Below, piece after piece: positions 53,147 to 62,614 of a stretch of DNA of 64,000 nucleotides; the stretch's first letter is position 1, and the number at the start of each line of letters is the position of its first letter. The notes below the pieces were generated by a model, which searched no databases, had not been told where the DNA came from, and was given only the letters and a program-made list of their open reading frames with translations. Origin of the DNA: DAIOEK01 sp963721445 (GTDB lineage: Bacteria > Chloroflexota > Anaerolineae > Anaerolineales > Anaerolineaceae); assembly GCA_963721445.1 (NCBI GenBank), contig CAVRIZ010000005.1, positions 1,302,001-1,366,000 of the forward strand. Direction: 5' to 3'. The position numbers and the translations under genes are program-made.

Positions 53147-53797
53147 TTAATTCATTTCTTCCGGTGAAAAAACGACCAGTTCCTGGCCGGTCAACTTTTC
53201 TTGCACTTTTCTGGTGATAAGGTCCAGGTGATCTGTCCTGGCCACGTAATCCAGGTTATCAGCAGGAATGGTAAGAACCGGACAATAGGTAAAATTCTCG
53301 ATCCAGCTTTCATATAAAATATTCAGTTGTTCCAGATACTCCCTGGGCATGCTCTTCTCGTAATCCCGATTTCGACGACTGATCCGGCGCTGTAATATGG
53401 GCACGGAAGCTTTTAGATAGACCACCAGATCTGGTGCGGGTAAAAATTCCAATAAGGTTTGGTAGAGATCACAGTATGTCTGAAAATCCCGTTCAGGGAG
53501 GTGTCCCTGTATATATAGATTTCGGGCGAATATTTCCGCATCCTCATAGACACTTCGGTCTTGAATGACAGATTCTGACATATGTGCCAGTTGATTGTGC
53601 ATCTTGAGGCGATGACTGAGAAAAAATATCTGGGAATGAAAAGCCCAGGTACGCATGTCTGAATAGAATTCGGACAGATATGGATTTTGGGCTTCCGGTT
53701 CGATAAAAGGTTGCCAACTCAGTTTTCGGCTGAGCAGGTTAACCAGAGTGGTTTTTCCTGCGCCTATATTCCCCGCTACAACAATAAATTTTTTCAT
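53147..53797 (-). CDS. deoxynucleoside kinase (second of two)
   Basis: From ATG 53797 this 216-residue protein begins with the P-loop MKKFIVVAGNIGAGKTTLVN, followed by YSDMRTWAFHSQIFFLSHRL, the catalytic ESVIQDRSVYEDAEIFARNL and the lid RRNRDYEKSMPREYLEQL. The DRS motif is that of the dGK/dCK/TK2 family. An earlier ATG overlaps the -10 box and is rejected; the chosen ATG lies 7 nt after TATAAT (53810-53805, minus strand), implying a leaderless transcript. Together with the kinase at 50573, it supplies deoxynucleotides by salvage. Confidence 0.9.
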   Translation of the reverse strand: MKKFIVVAGNIGAGKTTLVNLLSRKLSWQPFIEPEAQNPYLSEFYSDMRTWAFHSQIFFLSHRLKMHNQLAHMSESVIQDRSVYEDAEIFARNLYIQGHLPERDFQTYCDLYQTLLEFLPAPDLVVYLKASVPILQRRISRRNRDYEKSMPREYLEQLNILYESWIENFTYCPVLTIPADNLDYVARTDHLDLITRKVQEKLTGQELVVFSPEEMN

Positions 53798-53804
53798 TAG
53801 TGGC

Positions 53805-53810
53805 ATTATA
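53805..53810 (-). promoter_or_regulatory. -10 box for leaderless kinase transcription
   Basis: TATAAT on the minus strand lies 7 nt before ATG 53797; there is no ribosome site between. The -35 region is weak. Confidence 0.6.
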
Positions 53811-53903
53811 GCATTGCTACCCCTGTCTTTTCGTTTCTTTAAGATTGTCTCCATAAAAGACCTGATGTACACTCAATTCAGCAAAAAAACTGGAGATGAT
53901 CTA

Positions 53904-55232
53904 ATGGCAGAACAAACAATCAACATGCCGTGGGGAAAAGAAGTAATCTCAGTCGAAATTCCAGCGAATTGGAAGATCAAAGGAATACTGGAACCAACCT
54001 CACTTCCTCCTGTTACTGACACAAAAGAGGAGATTAGGAGATCGCTGGCAACCCCGGTGGGTACAGAGACGCTGTCTCAGATCGTTCATCCGGGGGCAAA
54101 AGTGGTAGTGGTAATAGACGACATCAGTCGACCGACACCTGTACCCGTAATTTTTCCAGAAGTGTATAGAGAGTTGATTCGTGCTGGAATTAAATCAGAA
54201 AATATTACCATCGTTCCCGCCTTGGGCGTACATCGTGGGATGGCTGAAAATGAGATATTACACCGCCTCGGAATATCGGATTGGAATGGTATCCGATGGG
54301 AAAATCCAGAGGCGGATGATCATGAGAAGATGGCTTTTCTCGGCACAACGTCCCGAGGTACTCCGGTCTGGTTTAATAAATCTGCAACGAAAGCGGATCT
54401 GGTTCTATCAATCGGATGCATCGAACCTCATATAATTGCCAGTTTTGGGGGTGGGTATAAGAATATCCTTCCTGGTATTGCCGGGAGAGAATCGATCGCC
54501 CATAATCATGCGCTCAATTGCCATCCGGACACCTTCAATATGGTTGGTCAACCCATTGAGCGAAATCCGATGAGACTTGATCTGGAAGAAGCTGGTAGGA
54601 TGCTTAAGGGAGAGGTTTTTATTGTCAATGCCATCCTGAATAATCTCCAACAAGTCGTTGGAATCGTCAGCGGCGATCCGATCCTTGCCCATCGGGAAGG
54701 AGTAAGGGTAAGCGCCAATTTGTACGGGGTGGAAGTGACCGGAAAAGCGGACATTGTCATTACTGACTCCCACCCAATGGATTCTGATCTACGGCAGGGC
54801 GTCAAAGCGCTGGCGAACACGATCCGTGCGCTCAAACCTGGCGGAATTCTCATCACCATCGTCCGGGCAGAAGAGGGGGTTGGAGTCTTTGGTTTGGCAA
54901 ACAAGAAGCTTCCGCTGGGGAAAAAGGCACTAAAAACACTCGCACCGATCATTCTCCCACTCGTGACAAAGCTGAAACTGAAGGGAATGGGGGAAGAAGA
55001 CCGTTTCTTCCTCTACTTTGCACTGCAAGCGATGCGGCTGGGAACATTACTCATGTACGCGCCGACAATACCGGTCACGATCCATGAAAACCTCCCGTTC
55101 GTTTCTTTTGTCGAGTCGATGGAGCATGCTCTTGAGTTGGCAAAAACAAAATATCCCAATGGGGCGGATGTATTAGTGTTTCCGAACGGCGGGATCACCT
55201 ATCCAATGTTGGTTAGCCAGGAAAACCGCTAA
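53904..55232 (+). CDS. LarA-like (DUF2088) nickel-dependent racemase family protein
   Basis: The 442-residue protein shows the LarA core: VVVIDDISRPTPVPVIFPEV, ALGVHRGMAENEI (first His), GCIEPHIIASFGGGYKNILP (second His and the Lys) and GRESIAHNHALN (third His). LarA uses a nickel pincer nucleotide made by LarB, LarC and LarE, none of which is in this window. Family members racemise or epimerise 2-hydroxyacids; substrate here is unknown. GGAG lies 8 nt before ATG 53904; the longer open frame crosses the divergent kinase gene. Confidence 0.85.
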   Translation: MAEQTINMPWGKEVISVEIPANWKIKGILEPTSLPPVTDTKEEIRRSLATPVGTETLSQIVHPGAKVVVVIDDISRPTPVPVIFPEVYRELIRAGIKSENITIVPALGVHRGMAENEILHRLGISDWNGIRWENPEADDHEKMAFLGTTSRGTPVWFNKSATKADLVLSIGCIEPHIIASFGGGYKNILPGIAGRESIAHNHALNCHPDTFNMVGQPIERNPMRLDLEEAGRMLKGEVFIVNAILNNLQQVVGIVSGDPILAHREGVRVSANLYGVEVTGKADIVITDSHPMDSDLRQGVKALANTIRALKPGGILITIVRAEEGVGVFGLANKKLPLGKKALKTLAPIILPLVTKLKLKGMGEEDRFFLYFALQAMRLGTLLMYAPTIPVTIHENLPFVSFVESMEHALELAKTKYPNGADVLVFPNGGITYPMLVSQENR

Positions 55233-55284
55233 CGAATTTTCAGTTTCCAGTTTTAGATCGAACTCAATGGCAATTTAACACAAA

Positions 55285-55309
55285 AGAGCCGGTCATGGCG
55301 ACCGGCTCT
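55285..55309. terminator. terminator between larA-like and ferredoxin genes
   Basis: AGAGCCGGTC (55285-55294) pairs perfectly with GACCGGCTCT (55300-55309), between convergent genes. Confidence 0.78.
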
Positions 55310-55328
55310 AAGCATTACTAATAAGAGA

Positions 55329-55499
55329 CTAGGCGGGTTTGGGCGATTCGGTCGGGCAGACAGAAGCGCAGGTACCGCAATCAGTGCATTTGGCGGCATC
55401 GATCATATAGATGGTATCGCCCTGGGTAATAGCACTTTCGGGACATTCGGTTTCGCAAGCACCGCAGGAAATGCAATCGTCAGCAATAGAGTAAGCCAT
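55329..55499 (-). CDS. 2[4Fe-4S] ferredoxin
   Basis: This 56-residue protein carries two cysteine clusters, CISCGACETECP and CTDCGTCASVCP, the C-x2-C-x2-C-x3-C-P pattern of clostridial-type ferredoxins. It is a small soluble electron carrier, a natural partner for ferredoxin-dependent enzymes such as the AOR at 20.2 kb. GAAAGGA lies 7 nt before the ATG (read on the minus strand). The first residues MAYSIADDC are typical of the family. Confidence 0.95.
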   Translation of the reverse strand: MAYSIADDCISCGACETECPESAITQGDTIYMIDAAKCTDCGTCASVCPTESPKPA

Positions 55500-55614
55500 A
55501 GAAAATCCTTTCAGCAGAAAAGTTGAAACATGTGTATATAAAATATCACAGAAAGAGACCGGGTGATATTGAAGAATATCCGCCTAGTATATGCAAGATG
55601 TCATGAAATGGTTC

Positions 55615-56848
55615 TTATTTTCCTTCTTCTGTGTACAGGTCAATGATTTTTAATACCACATCCACTGATTTTTCGAGAGAAGGGATCGGGAGAAATTCAT
55701 ATTGCCCGTGGAAATTGTGCCCACCGGCGAAGATATTTGGGGTAGGCAGACCTAAGTAGGATAATCTCGCCCCGTCTGTTCCGCCGCGAATCATCCCAAT
55801 TTTCGGTTCGACTCCCACCGCGATCATGGCATCTCTGGCTTTTTCGACCACATGGAAATGCTGAACGATGATCTCTTTCATATTCTGATACTGATCAATC
55901 ATATTTACGGTGATTCGCTCTGATCCGTACATTTCGATTAATCAGCTCGGCCGCTTGGAAGAAGATCTTCTTGCGATGTTCAAAGATCGACCTATCATGA
56001 TCGCGTATTATATAAACAAGGTCCGCTTCTTCGACCTCCGCTTTCATTTGGAAGAGATGAAAAAAACCTTCTGCTTTTTCGGTGTATTCCGGTCTCTCGT
56101 TGACGGGCAGCATTTCATGGAATTTGATGCCAACTTCAATTGCATTTACCATCTGGTTTTTCGCGCTGCCCGGATGAACGCTGCGGCCTTTAATATGAAC
56201 TCTGGCCATGGCGGCATTGAAGCATTCGTACTCCAGTTCACCTAATTCTCCGCCATCAATAGTGTATGCCAGGTCAGCGTTAAATTTCTTTACATCGAAA
56301 TGCTCTGTTCCCCGACCAGTTTCCTCATCCGGATTGAATCCAATTCGGATTCGTCCGTGGGGAATCTCCGGATGCTGGATCAGGTATTCCATGGCAGACA
56401 TGATTACGGCGATACCCGCTTTATCATCCGCACCCAGAAGGGTAGTTCCATCGGTTGTTATGAGAGTCTGACCGACATATTTTTTTAATTCTGGAAATTC
56501 CTTCGGAGACAAAACAAGATTTAATTCTTTATTCAGAACGATATCCCCGCCATCGTAATTTTCCACTAACTGAGGCTTTACATTCTCGCCAGGCGCTTCG
56601 AAACTGGTATCAAGATGTGCGATCAATCCGATGGTGGGTATCTTCGCGTTTGTATTCGCGGGTAACGTGGCAAAGACATATCCAAATTCATCCATCTCCA
56701 CGTCCTGGAGTCCGATCGAATTCATTTCGGTCACCAATAACCTCGCCAGATCGAACTGAACGTTAGTGCTGGGAAAACTGGTTGAGTCGAGATCTGAGCG
56801 AGTATTCACTTTCACATACGATAAGAATCGGTCTACTACTTTAGGCAT
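55615..56848 (-). pseudogene. pepT: peptidase T with one frameshift (near 55933)
   Basis: From ATG 56848 the product matches PepT: LIAHLDTSFEAPGENVKPQ (zinc His/Asp), TLLGADDKAGIAVIMSAMEY, FNPDEETGRGTEHFD and YTIDGGELGELEYE. After AAELINR the reading frame runs off, while the expected end (YGSERITVNMIDQYQNMKEI; PNIFAGGHNFHGQYEFLPI) lies in the +1 frame. Removing one A from the AAA near 55933 restores a 410-residue enzyme of normal size. It releases N-terminal residues from tripeptides using two zinc ions. AGGAG precedes the start. Confidence 0.88.
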
Positions 56849-56884
56849 GTTCGTCTCCTGTTGGCGATATCCACAATAGCTGAA

Positions 56885-59173
56885 TTATAGATGATTTGGG
56901 CTCATTTTTGTGAATTCGAGCCAAAGATTGGCACCATCGCTGCTGAGATGAAGCCAACCAGTTCTGGATAGGTTAATCTGGTTCGAGCGTAGGTTGTTTT
57001 GTCCGGCAACCAGTAGTACCTGAGGTTGACAGCCATCATCTATCTGAATACTTGGTCCATTGATTAATACGATTCCTCCAGAACAGCTTACCGGTGTTTG
57101 GGATTTACCAAAGAGAAGATCCAGCGAAACTTGTTTCCAATTGACTTGAACGTGCTGAAGATCATCTGAAGCGGGTGCGAGGATAACCGTCAGATCATCT
57201 TCTGAGGTATAGCTAGCTCCACCCGGAGTGATGACACAATTTTGGTTCAAGAGACTGGAATTGAAATCGCACCCAGGGAGATCCCCCACACCCATGGCGT
57301 AGATTTCGTCAACCTGGACAATTGGAAGGATCGATTGTAAGACATCCTTTCGGTATTTCGTCGGTAAGAGAAATACCGCATCCAGTCGACGGGACGCGAA
57401 TGGCGTGCGAGAATCGATGAAAGACAATAATTCATTGACGCTTCCGCCCGTATCGACCAATAGGGTACGCCCGCCTGGAGTTCGAAGCAAAATGGCTGGA
57501 GACGTTGAATTCCCAGATATGTATACATGCAGGTTTCCGTCAATACGACGATCAATTGCATAATGAATCAATGATAAAGCAACGAAACCAACTATGCCTG
57601 TAAGAATAGCAGGCTTCCATTTACGTCTGAGCGATACTTCCAGAGTAGGCAATGCCGCTGGAAGGCTGATCACCAACAACCACGCTCCGATCAACCCGAA
57701 GGATAACGTCGGGGATGTCAGGGATGGAAGATCCAATCCGGCCGCCCACTCCACCACCCTGATCGTGAGGGTGATAAGTGGAAGGCAGAGATTGGCCGCC
57801 AGACTTCCCAATGCTGGATTGATCCACGCTAATCCTAATGCGACGGCAGATAAGATCATCAGAGGAGGTTGTAGTGGCAGAACAAGCGGATTGGCAATCA
57901 AGGTTGCCATAGGAACCTGATGGAAATAATGGAGCAGAATCGGTATGATTGGAATCTGAGCTGCGATGGTAAAAAAGACATACTCACTGATCCACTTTCC
58001 CGCTTTTTTTGCAAAAGGAGACTGTGACGTACGTGAAACGAATTCCTCCACCCACTGTTGAATTGGGCTCGCATATAGTACCAATCCGAGGGTTGCCCCG
58101 GCGGAAAGTTGAAAACTGACGCTCCACAGTAGAAATGGATTATTCAGTAACATCAGCCCGCAGGTTAAAAAGAGTGCATTGATGCCCCCACTTCGCCTGC
58201 CGATCAGAATCCCCAGAATCCCAATACTGCCCATGATTGCCGCCCGCACTACAGGTGGATTTGCCCCAACCAGAATTGTATAGAGCGTAATTGCGACGAT
58301 CGCCCCCAGAGCTCCCCGCCACTTGCCGAATATTCCTGCAAAAAGTAAGGTGACAAGGTTGGCCACAATCGCAATATTAAATCCGGAAATGGCGATCAAA
58401 TGGGACGTGCCAGATCGGCGAAAGCTATCAGATAGTGCTGCGGGTATATCATTATCGTCTCCCAGAAGGATACCCTTGACGAGAGATCCTTCAGGTGAGG
58501 GAAAAATCACATCCACGAGGCTTAGCGACTTTTCCTTAAATCTGAAGAGGATATCCGCAATTCCACCCCGGGAAGGTGATTGTTCCAATACCTTTGGATA
58601 CATGAGTTGGGTAAAGATCCCCTGTGAGGATAGGTAATCCCGGTAAGAGAAATCTGCAGAATTCCGCGGAGTTATCGGTTTACCAGATAGAAGGATAGAA
58701 TCGCCATATTTCACTGTCTGTCCGGGTGAGAGAAAAACCATAAGCCGCTCGGAAACCGGCAGCGTCTCTTGTGAGTCAACTCGAAAAGCATCGGCTTGAA
58801 TCTCAACCAATGTTAATTTTTCACGTATATCTGGTAATTCAACAACCCTTCCCCGGATCTCGATTACGTTTCCTCGATCGTTGTAGGAATAGATCGTTTC
58901 CCGAGTTTGATTTGGCAATGCCAGTTGGTAAGCTGCTCCACCCAGCAGGATGAACACAGGCAAAAGGACGACAGGTAGTCGGGTGTTTGGTAGACGAGAA
59001 GTAAGGAGTGGTGTATCGAAATGGCTAATTTTCTTGTATGCCGCGACAAGCAAAGCCGAAGAAATCACTACACTTCCGCCAAGAATGATCACCCAGACAG
59101 ACGAAACCAGATCAAAGCCGGAAGAGATCAAAATCCCGATTATGAAAAGAGTGGTGATCCAGAAGAAAGGCAT
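56885..59173 (-). CDS. comEC: ComEC/Rec2-type DNA-uptake channel with degenerate C-terminal domain
   Basis: The 762-residue membrane protein has an N-terminal DUF4131-type domain (GNVIEIRGRVVELPDI; LPVSERLMVFLSPGQ), the competence-domain core LLGDDNDIPAALSDSFRRSG then SHLIAISGFNIAIVANLV, and about ten membrane helices. The C-terminal beta-lactamase-like domain keeps TLLVDTGG but the usual H-x-H-x-D-H segment reads LLPTKYRKDVLQS. It would carry single-stranded DNA across the membrane in natural transformation, probably without nuclease activity of its own. No other competence gene is in the window. Confidence 0.88.
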   Translation of the reverse strand: MPFFWITTLFIIGILISSGFDLVSSVWVIILGGSVVISSALLVAAYKKISHFDTPLLTSRLPNTRLPVVLLPVFILLGGAAYQLALPNQTRETIYSYNDRGNVIEIRGRVVELPDIREKLTLVEIQADAFRVDSQETLPVSERLMVFLSPGQTVKYGDSILLSGKPITPRNSADFSYRDYLSSQGIFTQLMYPKVLEQSPSRGGIADILFRFKEKSLSLVDVIFPSPEGSLVKGILLGDDNDIPAALSDSFRRSGTSHLIAISGFNIAIVANLVTLLFAGIFGKWRGALGAIVAITLYTILVGANPPVVRAAIMGSIGILGILIGRRSGGINALFLTCGLMLLNNPFLLWSVSFQLSAGATLGLVLYASPIQQWVEEFVSRTSQSPFAKKAGKWISEYVFFTIAAQIPIIPILLHYFHQVPMATLIANPLVLPLQPPLMILSAVALGLAWINPALGSLAANLCLPLITLTIRVVEWAAGLDLPSLTSPTLSFGLIGAWLLVISLPAALPTLEVSLRRKWKPAILTGIVGFVALSLIHYAIDRRIDGNLHVYISGNSTSPAILLRTPGGRTLLVDTGGSVNELLSFIDSRTPFASRRLDAVFLLPTKYRKDVLQSILPIVQVDEIYAMGVGDLPGCDFNSSLLNQNCVITPGGASYTSEDDLTVILAPASDDLQHVQVNWKQVSLDLLFGKSQTPVSCSGGIVLINGPSIQIDDGCQPQVLLVAGQNNLRSNQINLSRTGWLHLSSDGANLWLEFTKMSPNHL

Positions 59174-59197
59174 CTCTTAAATTACCGCACCGAAGGA

Positions 59198-59791
59198 TCA
59201 GGGATGAAGTCTTGGGAAAAACATCGGAACACGTCTTTGATACTCCGCATATTCCGGGAATTGGAGCCGAAGTTTCTTCTCTTCGAAATGGGCACCAACA
59301 ACGATGTAGAGGGTGCTTGAAATAATAAGAGCCAACAGGTTGGTTGTCATCCAGGGGAACAGCCAAATAATGACCAGTCCTAATGAATAAATAGGATGCC
59401 GGACAAACCGATACAATCCGCGGGTGTTCAATGATTCTGAAGAGGGGGATTTTTGCAGCATTGAAGTAAATCCAATAAATAAGAAGGCGTTGGTTCCCCG
59501 AAAAGCAGCTAACACCAATACGAATGCAGCTAATTGAATTAGGATGGTTAGAATTGCCCAGGGAAGTGGGATTCGATATAACGTTTTATCTGGTGCGAAC
59601 AGCACTAAAACGCCGAGCGGTAGTAAAGAGATGGCTCCAAAGAGGGAATAGGCGAACCGATAATATTTCCCATAAAAGGTTGGGTAATTCTTCTCAACCC
59701 ATGCTTTCATCGTTAAAGAAGCCAACCAAGAATGAATTACTCCGTAAACACCCATTGCAAGGAAAATTAGGATTGCAGACAACCATATCAT
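59198..59791 (-). CDS. ICMT/NnrU-like membrane methyltransferase
   Basis: Read from ATG 59791, the 197-residue protein has about five membrane helices. It carries the isoprenylcysteine/phospholipid methyltransferase pattern LNTRGLYRFVRHPIYSLGLV and, at the end, EEKKLRLQFPEYAEYQRRVP, which form the SAM and substrate pocket. The substrate is unknown; in bacteria these proteins are common and mostly uncharacterised. A TATAAT at 59804-59799 lies 7 nt before the ATG, so the mRNA is probably leaderless. It is divergent from the TolB-like gene. Confidence 0.82.
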   Translation of the reverse strand: MIWLSAILIFLAMGVYGVIHSWLASLTMKAWVEKNYPTFYGKYYRFAYSLFGAISLLPLGVLVLFAPDKTLYRIPLPWAILTILIQLAAFVLVLAAFRGTNAFLFIGFTSMLQKSPSSESLNTRGLYRFVRHPIYSLGLVIIWLFPWMTTNLLALIISSTLYIVVGAHFEEKKLRLQFPEYAEYQRRVPMFFPRLHP

Positions 59792-59798
59792 ACAAATG

Positions 59799-59849
59799 AT
59801 TATAGCCTGATTGAATTTAGGATCCATTACCAATGGCTGGAATTATAAT
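59799..59849. promoter_or_regulatory. back-to-back promoters for two leaderless genes
   Basis: TATAAT on the minus strand (59804-59799) serves the methyltransferase (ATG 59791, 7-nt gap) and TATAAT on the plus strand (59844-59849) serves the TolB-like gene (ATG 59856, 6-nt gap). Only 64 bp separate the two start codons. Confidence 0.65.
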
Positions 59850-59855
59850 CAGACT

Positions 59856-61225
59856 ATGCCCACCAGACAAAAGATCCTTTTGCTCAGTTTAATTCTTGTT
59901 CTGACTGGCCTGGCTATCGCCTGGTGGATCTTAACCCCCCGAGTTATGAGCCATTCACCAATCCATCAGGAAAAGGATGTCATTTCATCGGATACGATCG
60001 AGGTGCTATTCAATACTGAACTAGCCAGATCAGGAATTTGACCGATTTATCCAATTTAGATCCTGACCTTCCCTTCACGGTTCAAGCCGATAAAAATAAG
60101 CTGATCATCTCGCCGATCGATCCCATGCCAGAAGGAGCGACTCTTGATGTCACAATCCTCCCGGGAATAAAATCTATCCTGGGGTTAGCCTCCAGCGGAT
60201 CAACGACCTGGTCGTTCAGCGTCAAGAACGCATGGTTACTCTACTTATTGGACGGAGAAAAAAAGACAGATCTGTACCTGATCGATCCTTCTGGTTTGAC
60301 CACCGACAAGTTGATGGATATTCCAGAAAGCCTGATCGATTACAGTGTCACTCCCCGGGGAAATGCCGTCTTATACACCGCAAGGTCTGGGCAAGACACC
60401 CTGATCCGCGAATATGATTTATTGGATGAAACACATACGGATTTGTATACCTGCAAACAATCGGAATGCAGCCAACCTGCGTTATCTTTTGACGGAAAAT
60501 ATCTGGCTTTTATGAGTGGTTCGACATCTGCTGAGGGAGAAGAGGGTGGGGGCAGAGTTTGGCTGCTCACCCTTAATGAGCGTACAGTTGTGGGGGAGCC
60601 CATATCCGCCAGTGGGAACGATCACCCGACTCGGGATCCGATCTGGTCATCTCAGGGATGGCTGGTTACCTATGATGATGCCGACGCAGTTTTCTTATTC
60701 TACAAGCCATCAACAGGAGAACGAACGAAATTGTCAAATGCGACTGGTGAACCGGGAAGTTGGAATCCGGATGGGAACACGTATATAGTCCCAGAAATCA
60801 CCTATGTCGACCCAAAAGTTAACCAGGGCGTGGAATACTACAGTCGACTGGTGGACTATCAACCTGACCTGGACCAAAAATCTGATCTAACCCAGAACAA
60901 TCAGGTGGAGGATCTAATACCCGTATTCTCGCCCTCAGGTGTTAAAGTTGCATTTGCAAGACGATATTTGAATCAAGCCGACTGGACACCAGGACGACAG
61001 GTTTGGATCATTGATAGCGATGGAAGCAATGCGCGGAAAATGACCAACAACCCAGATTTCAACCATCTTGGGTTTGCCTGGAGTCCGGATGACCGAATGC
61101 TTGCCTATCTCCGTTTTAATACCGCATCCCTGAATCTGCAACGTGAATTATGGATCATGGATACACAATCCGGTCTGACCCAAAAGGTATTGGTCAATGC
61201 GTACCATTTGGAATGGCTGCCTTAG
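59856..61225 (+). pseudogene. membrane-anchored Ig-like / TolB-type propeller protein with one frameshift (near 60036)
   Basis: From ATG 59856 the protein has a membrane helix (KILLLSLILVLTGLAIAWWI) and starts a bacterial Ig-like domain (DTIEVLFNTEL), but meets a stop at 60039. The domain continues in another frame (FTVQADKNKLIISPIDPMPE, STTWSFSV), followed by beta-propeller repeats such as FSPSGVKVAFARR and WSPDDRMLAYLRF. One missing base near 60036 restores a 456-residue protein. It would sit outside the membrane as a binding or assembly protein; ligand unknown. It converges on plsC. Confidence 0.78.
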
Positions 61226-61238
61226 ATAAACGGAATAA

Positions 61239-61907
61239 TCAAGCCGTTATTTGTATCAATTCTTGAAGACGCGGATGATCATGATAAGCGCCCCTGAATT
61301 GCTCAGGAAGCAATGCAGCAATCCTGCACATGATCTCATCGGTATTGCGGGTTAAAATCTCTTCGTGATTGCCCCGAACGACCTCCGGGAGCATGAATGT
61401 CTTGCCGAAGGAGATGTGAATAGTAGGACGATGAAACGAGAGGATCGCTTTCATCGCTGATTCAGTCCCCCATAATCCGACAGGCAATATGGGTACTCGG
61501 GCTTTTTCTGCCAGCAGAGCAACCCCGTTTTTTGCCTGGATCAACGCCCCATTTTTACTTCGTGTCCCCTCTGGCGCGATCCCGAGCAGCCACCCTTTTT
61601 TGATACCTGCGACAGCCGCTCGAATTGCCTGAAAATCAGCGATCTCGCGATTGATCCAGATCGAGTTGGACACCTTCACAAATAATGCGAACAGGGGATT
61701 GTAGCGATATTTATCAGTAACCAATCCGAACAGGTCATTCCTTTTAATCGTTATGAAAAGGAATGGCGTATCCAACCTACTCAAGTGATTAGTTGCCAGG
61801 ATGCACCCGCCCAGTGGAGGAATATTCTCTTCACCCGATACTACCATCTCAGTCAGGTTCTGGAAAACCCAGGTTGAAAAGGAACGAAGCTGGTTTCGAG
61901 TGATCAC
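61239..61907 (-). CDS. plsC: 1-acyl-sn-glycerol-3-phosphate acyltransferase
   Basis: The 222-residue protein has acyltransferase motif I NHLSRLDTPF (N-H-x4-D), motif II-like NSIWINREI and motif III APEGTRSKNG, plus PILPVGLWGTE. It makes phosphatidic acid from lysophosphatidic acid at the membrane, so lipids are at least partly diacyl-glycerol esters. The start is GTG with GGAG 7 nt upstream, within the final codons of the DedA gene; the genes are 4 nt apart and translationally coupled. Confidence 0.9.
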   Translation of the reverse strand: MITRNQLRSFSTWVFQNLTEMVVSGEENIPPLGGCILATNHLSRLDTPFLFITIKRNDLFGLVTDKYRYNPLFALFVKVSNSIWINREIADFQAIRAAVAGIKKGWLLGIAPEGTRSKNGALIQAKNGVALLAEKARVPILPVGLWGTESAMKAILSFHRPTIHISFGKTFMLPEVVRGNHEEILTRNTDEIMCRIAALLPEQFRGAYHDHPRLQELIQITA

Positions 61908-61911
61908 GACA

Positions 61912-62574
61912 TTACTCCGGATCAGCTACTTTCTCTGGTTTTTTTCTGCTCTTGATGACTTCCACAACCGCAGGAATTACAGAGATTATGATGATGGCAA
62001 TGATCACTATGGAAAAATTATCTTTTACAAATTTAAGGTTCCCAAAAAAGTAACCGCCAAAGGTAAATAACGCTGTCCAGACCAATCCGCCAAAGAAGTT
62101 GTAACTAATAAAGTAGCGGTAAGACATCTTGCCGACCCCCGCCACGAACGGGGCAAAGGTACGGATGATCGGAATAAAGCGGGCGAGAAAAATGGTGATT
62201 CCGCCATGTTTTTCATAGAAGGCATGCGTTCTTTCCAGATACTCCCGTTTTAACAACCTGGAGTTGCTGGAAAAAGCTTTTGGACCAATGAATTTTCCAA
62301 TTTCGTAATTTACCGTATCACCAATGACTGCTGCGGCTGCCAGTATAGCCCAAAGAATGACTATATTTAATGGGCTACCTTCAAGCGCAACCAGGGATCC
62401 GGCGGCGAAGAGTAAAGAATCTCCGGGCAGAAAGGGAGTAACCACCAATCCAGTTTCCATGAAAATCACAGCAAACAGGATGGCATAGGTCCATAACCCC
62501 GCCTGGGAGATGATGTCAGCCAGGTGGACATCCAGGTGTAAAACAAAATCGATCAAAAACTTAATGAGTTCCAT
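61912..62574 (-). CDS. DedA-family membrane protein
   Basis: The 220-residue protein has about six hydrophobic segments and the DedA/SNARE-associated pattern: VVTPFLPGDSLLFAAGSL, the re-entrant ARFIPIIRTFAPFVAGVGKM and ISYNFFGGLVWTALFTFGGY. DedA proteins flip undecaprenyl phosphate and phosphatidylethanolamine-type lipids and support proton-motive-force homeostasis. A TATAAT (62607-62602, minus strand) lies about 30 nt before the ATG. It heads a pair with plsC, joining lipid transport and synthesis. Confidence 0.9.
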   Translation of the reverse strand: MELIKFLIDFVLHLDVHLADIISQAGLWTYAILFAVIFMETGLVVTPFLPGDSLLFAAGSLVALEGSPLNIVILWAILAAAAVIGDTVNYEIGKFIGPKAFSSNSRLLKREYLERTHAFYEKHGGITIFLARFIPIIRTFAPFVAGVGKMSYRYFISYNFFGGLVWTALFTFGGYFFGNLKFVKDNFSIVIIAIIIISVIPAVVEVIKSRKKPEKVADPE

Positions 62575-62614
62575 GGAATACCCTTCGTGTAGAATTTTCG
62601 GATTATAGCATGGA

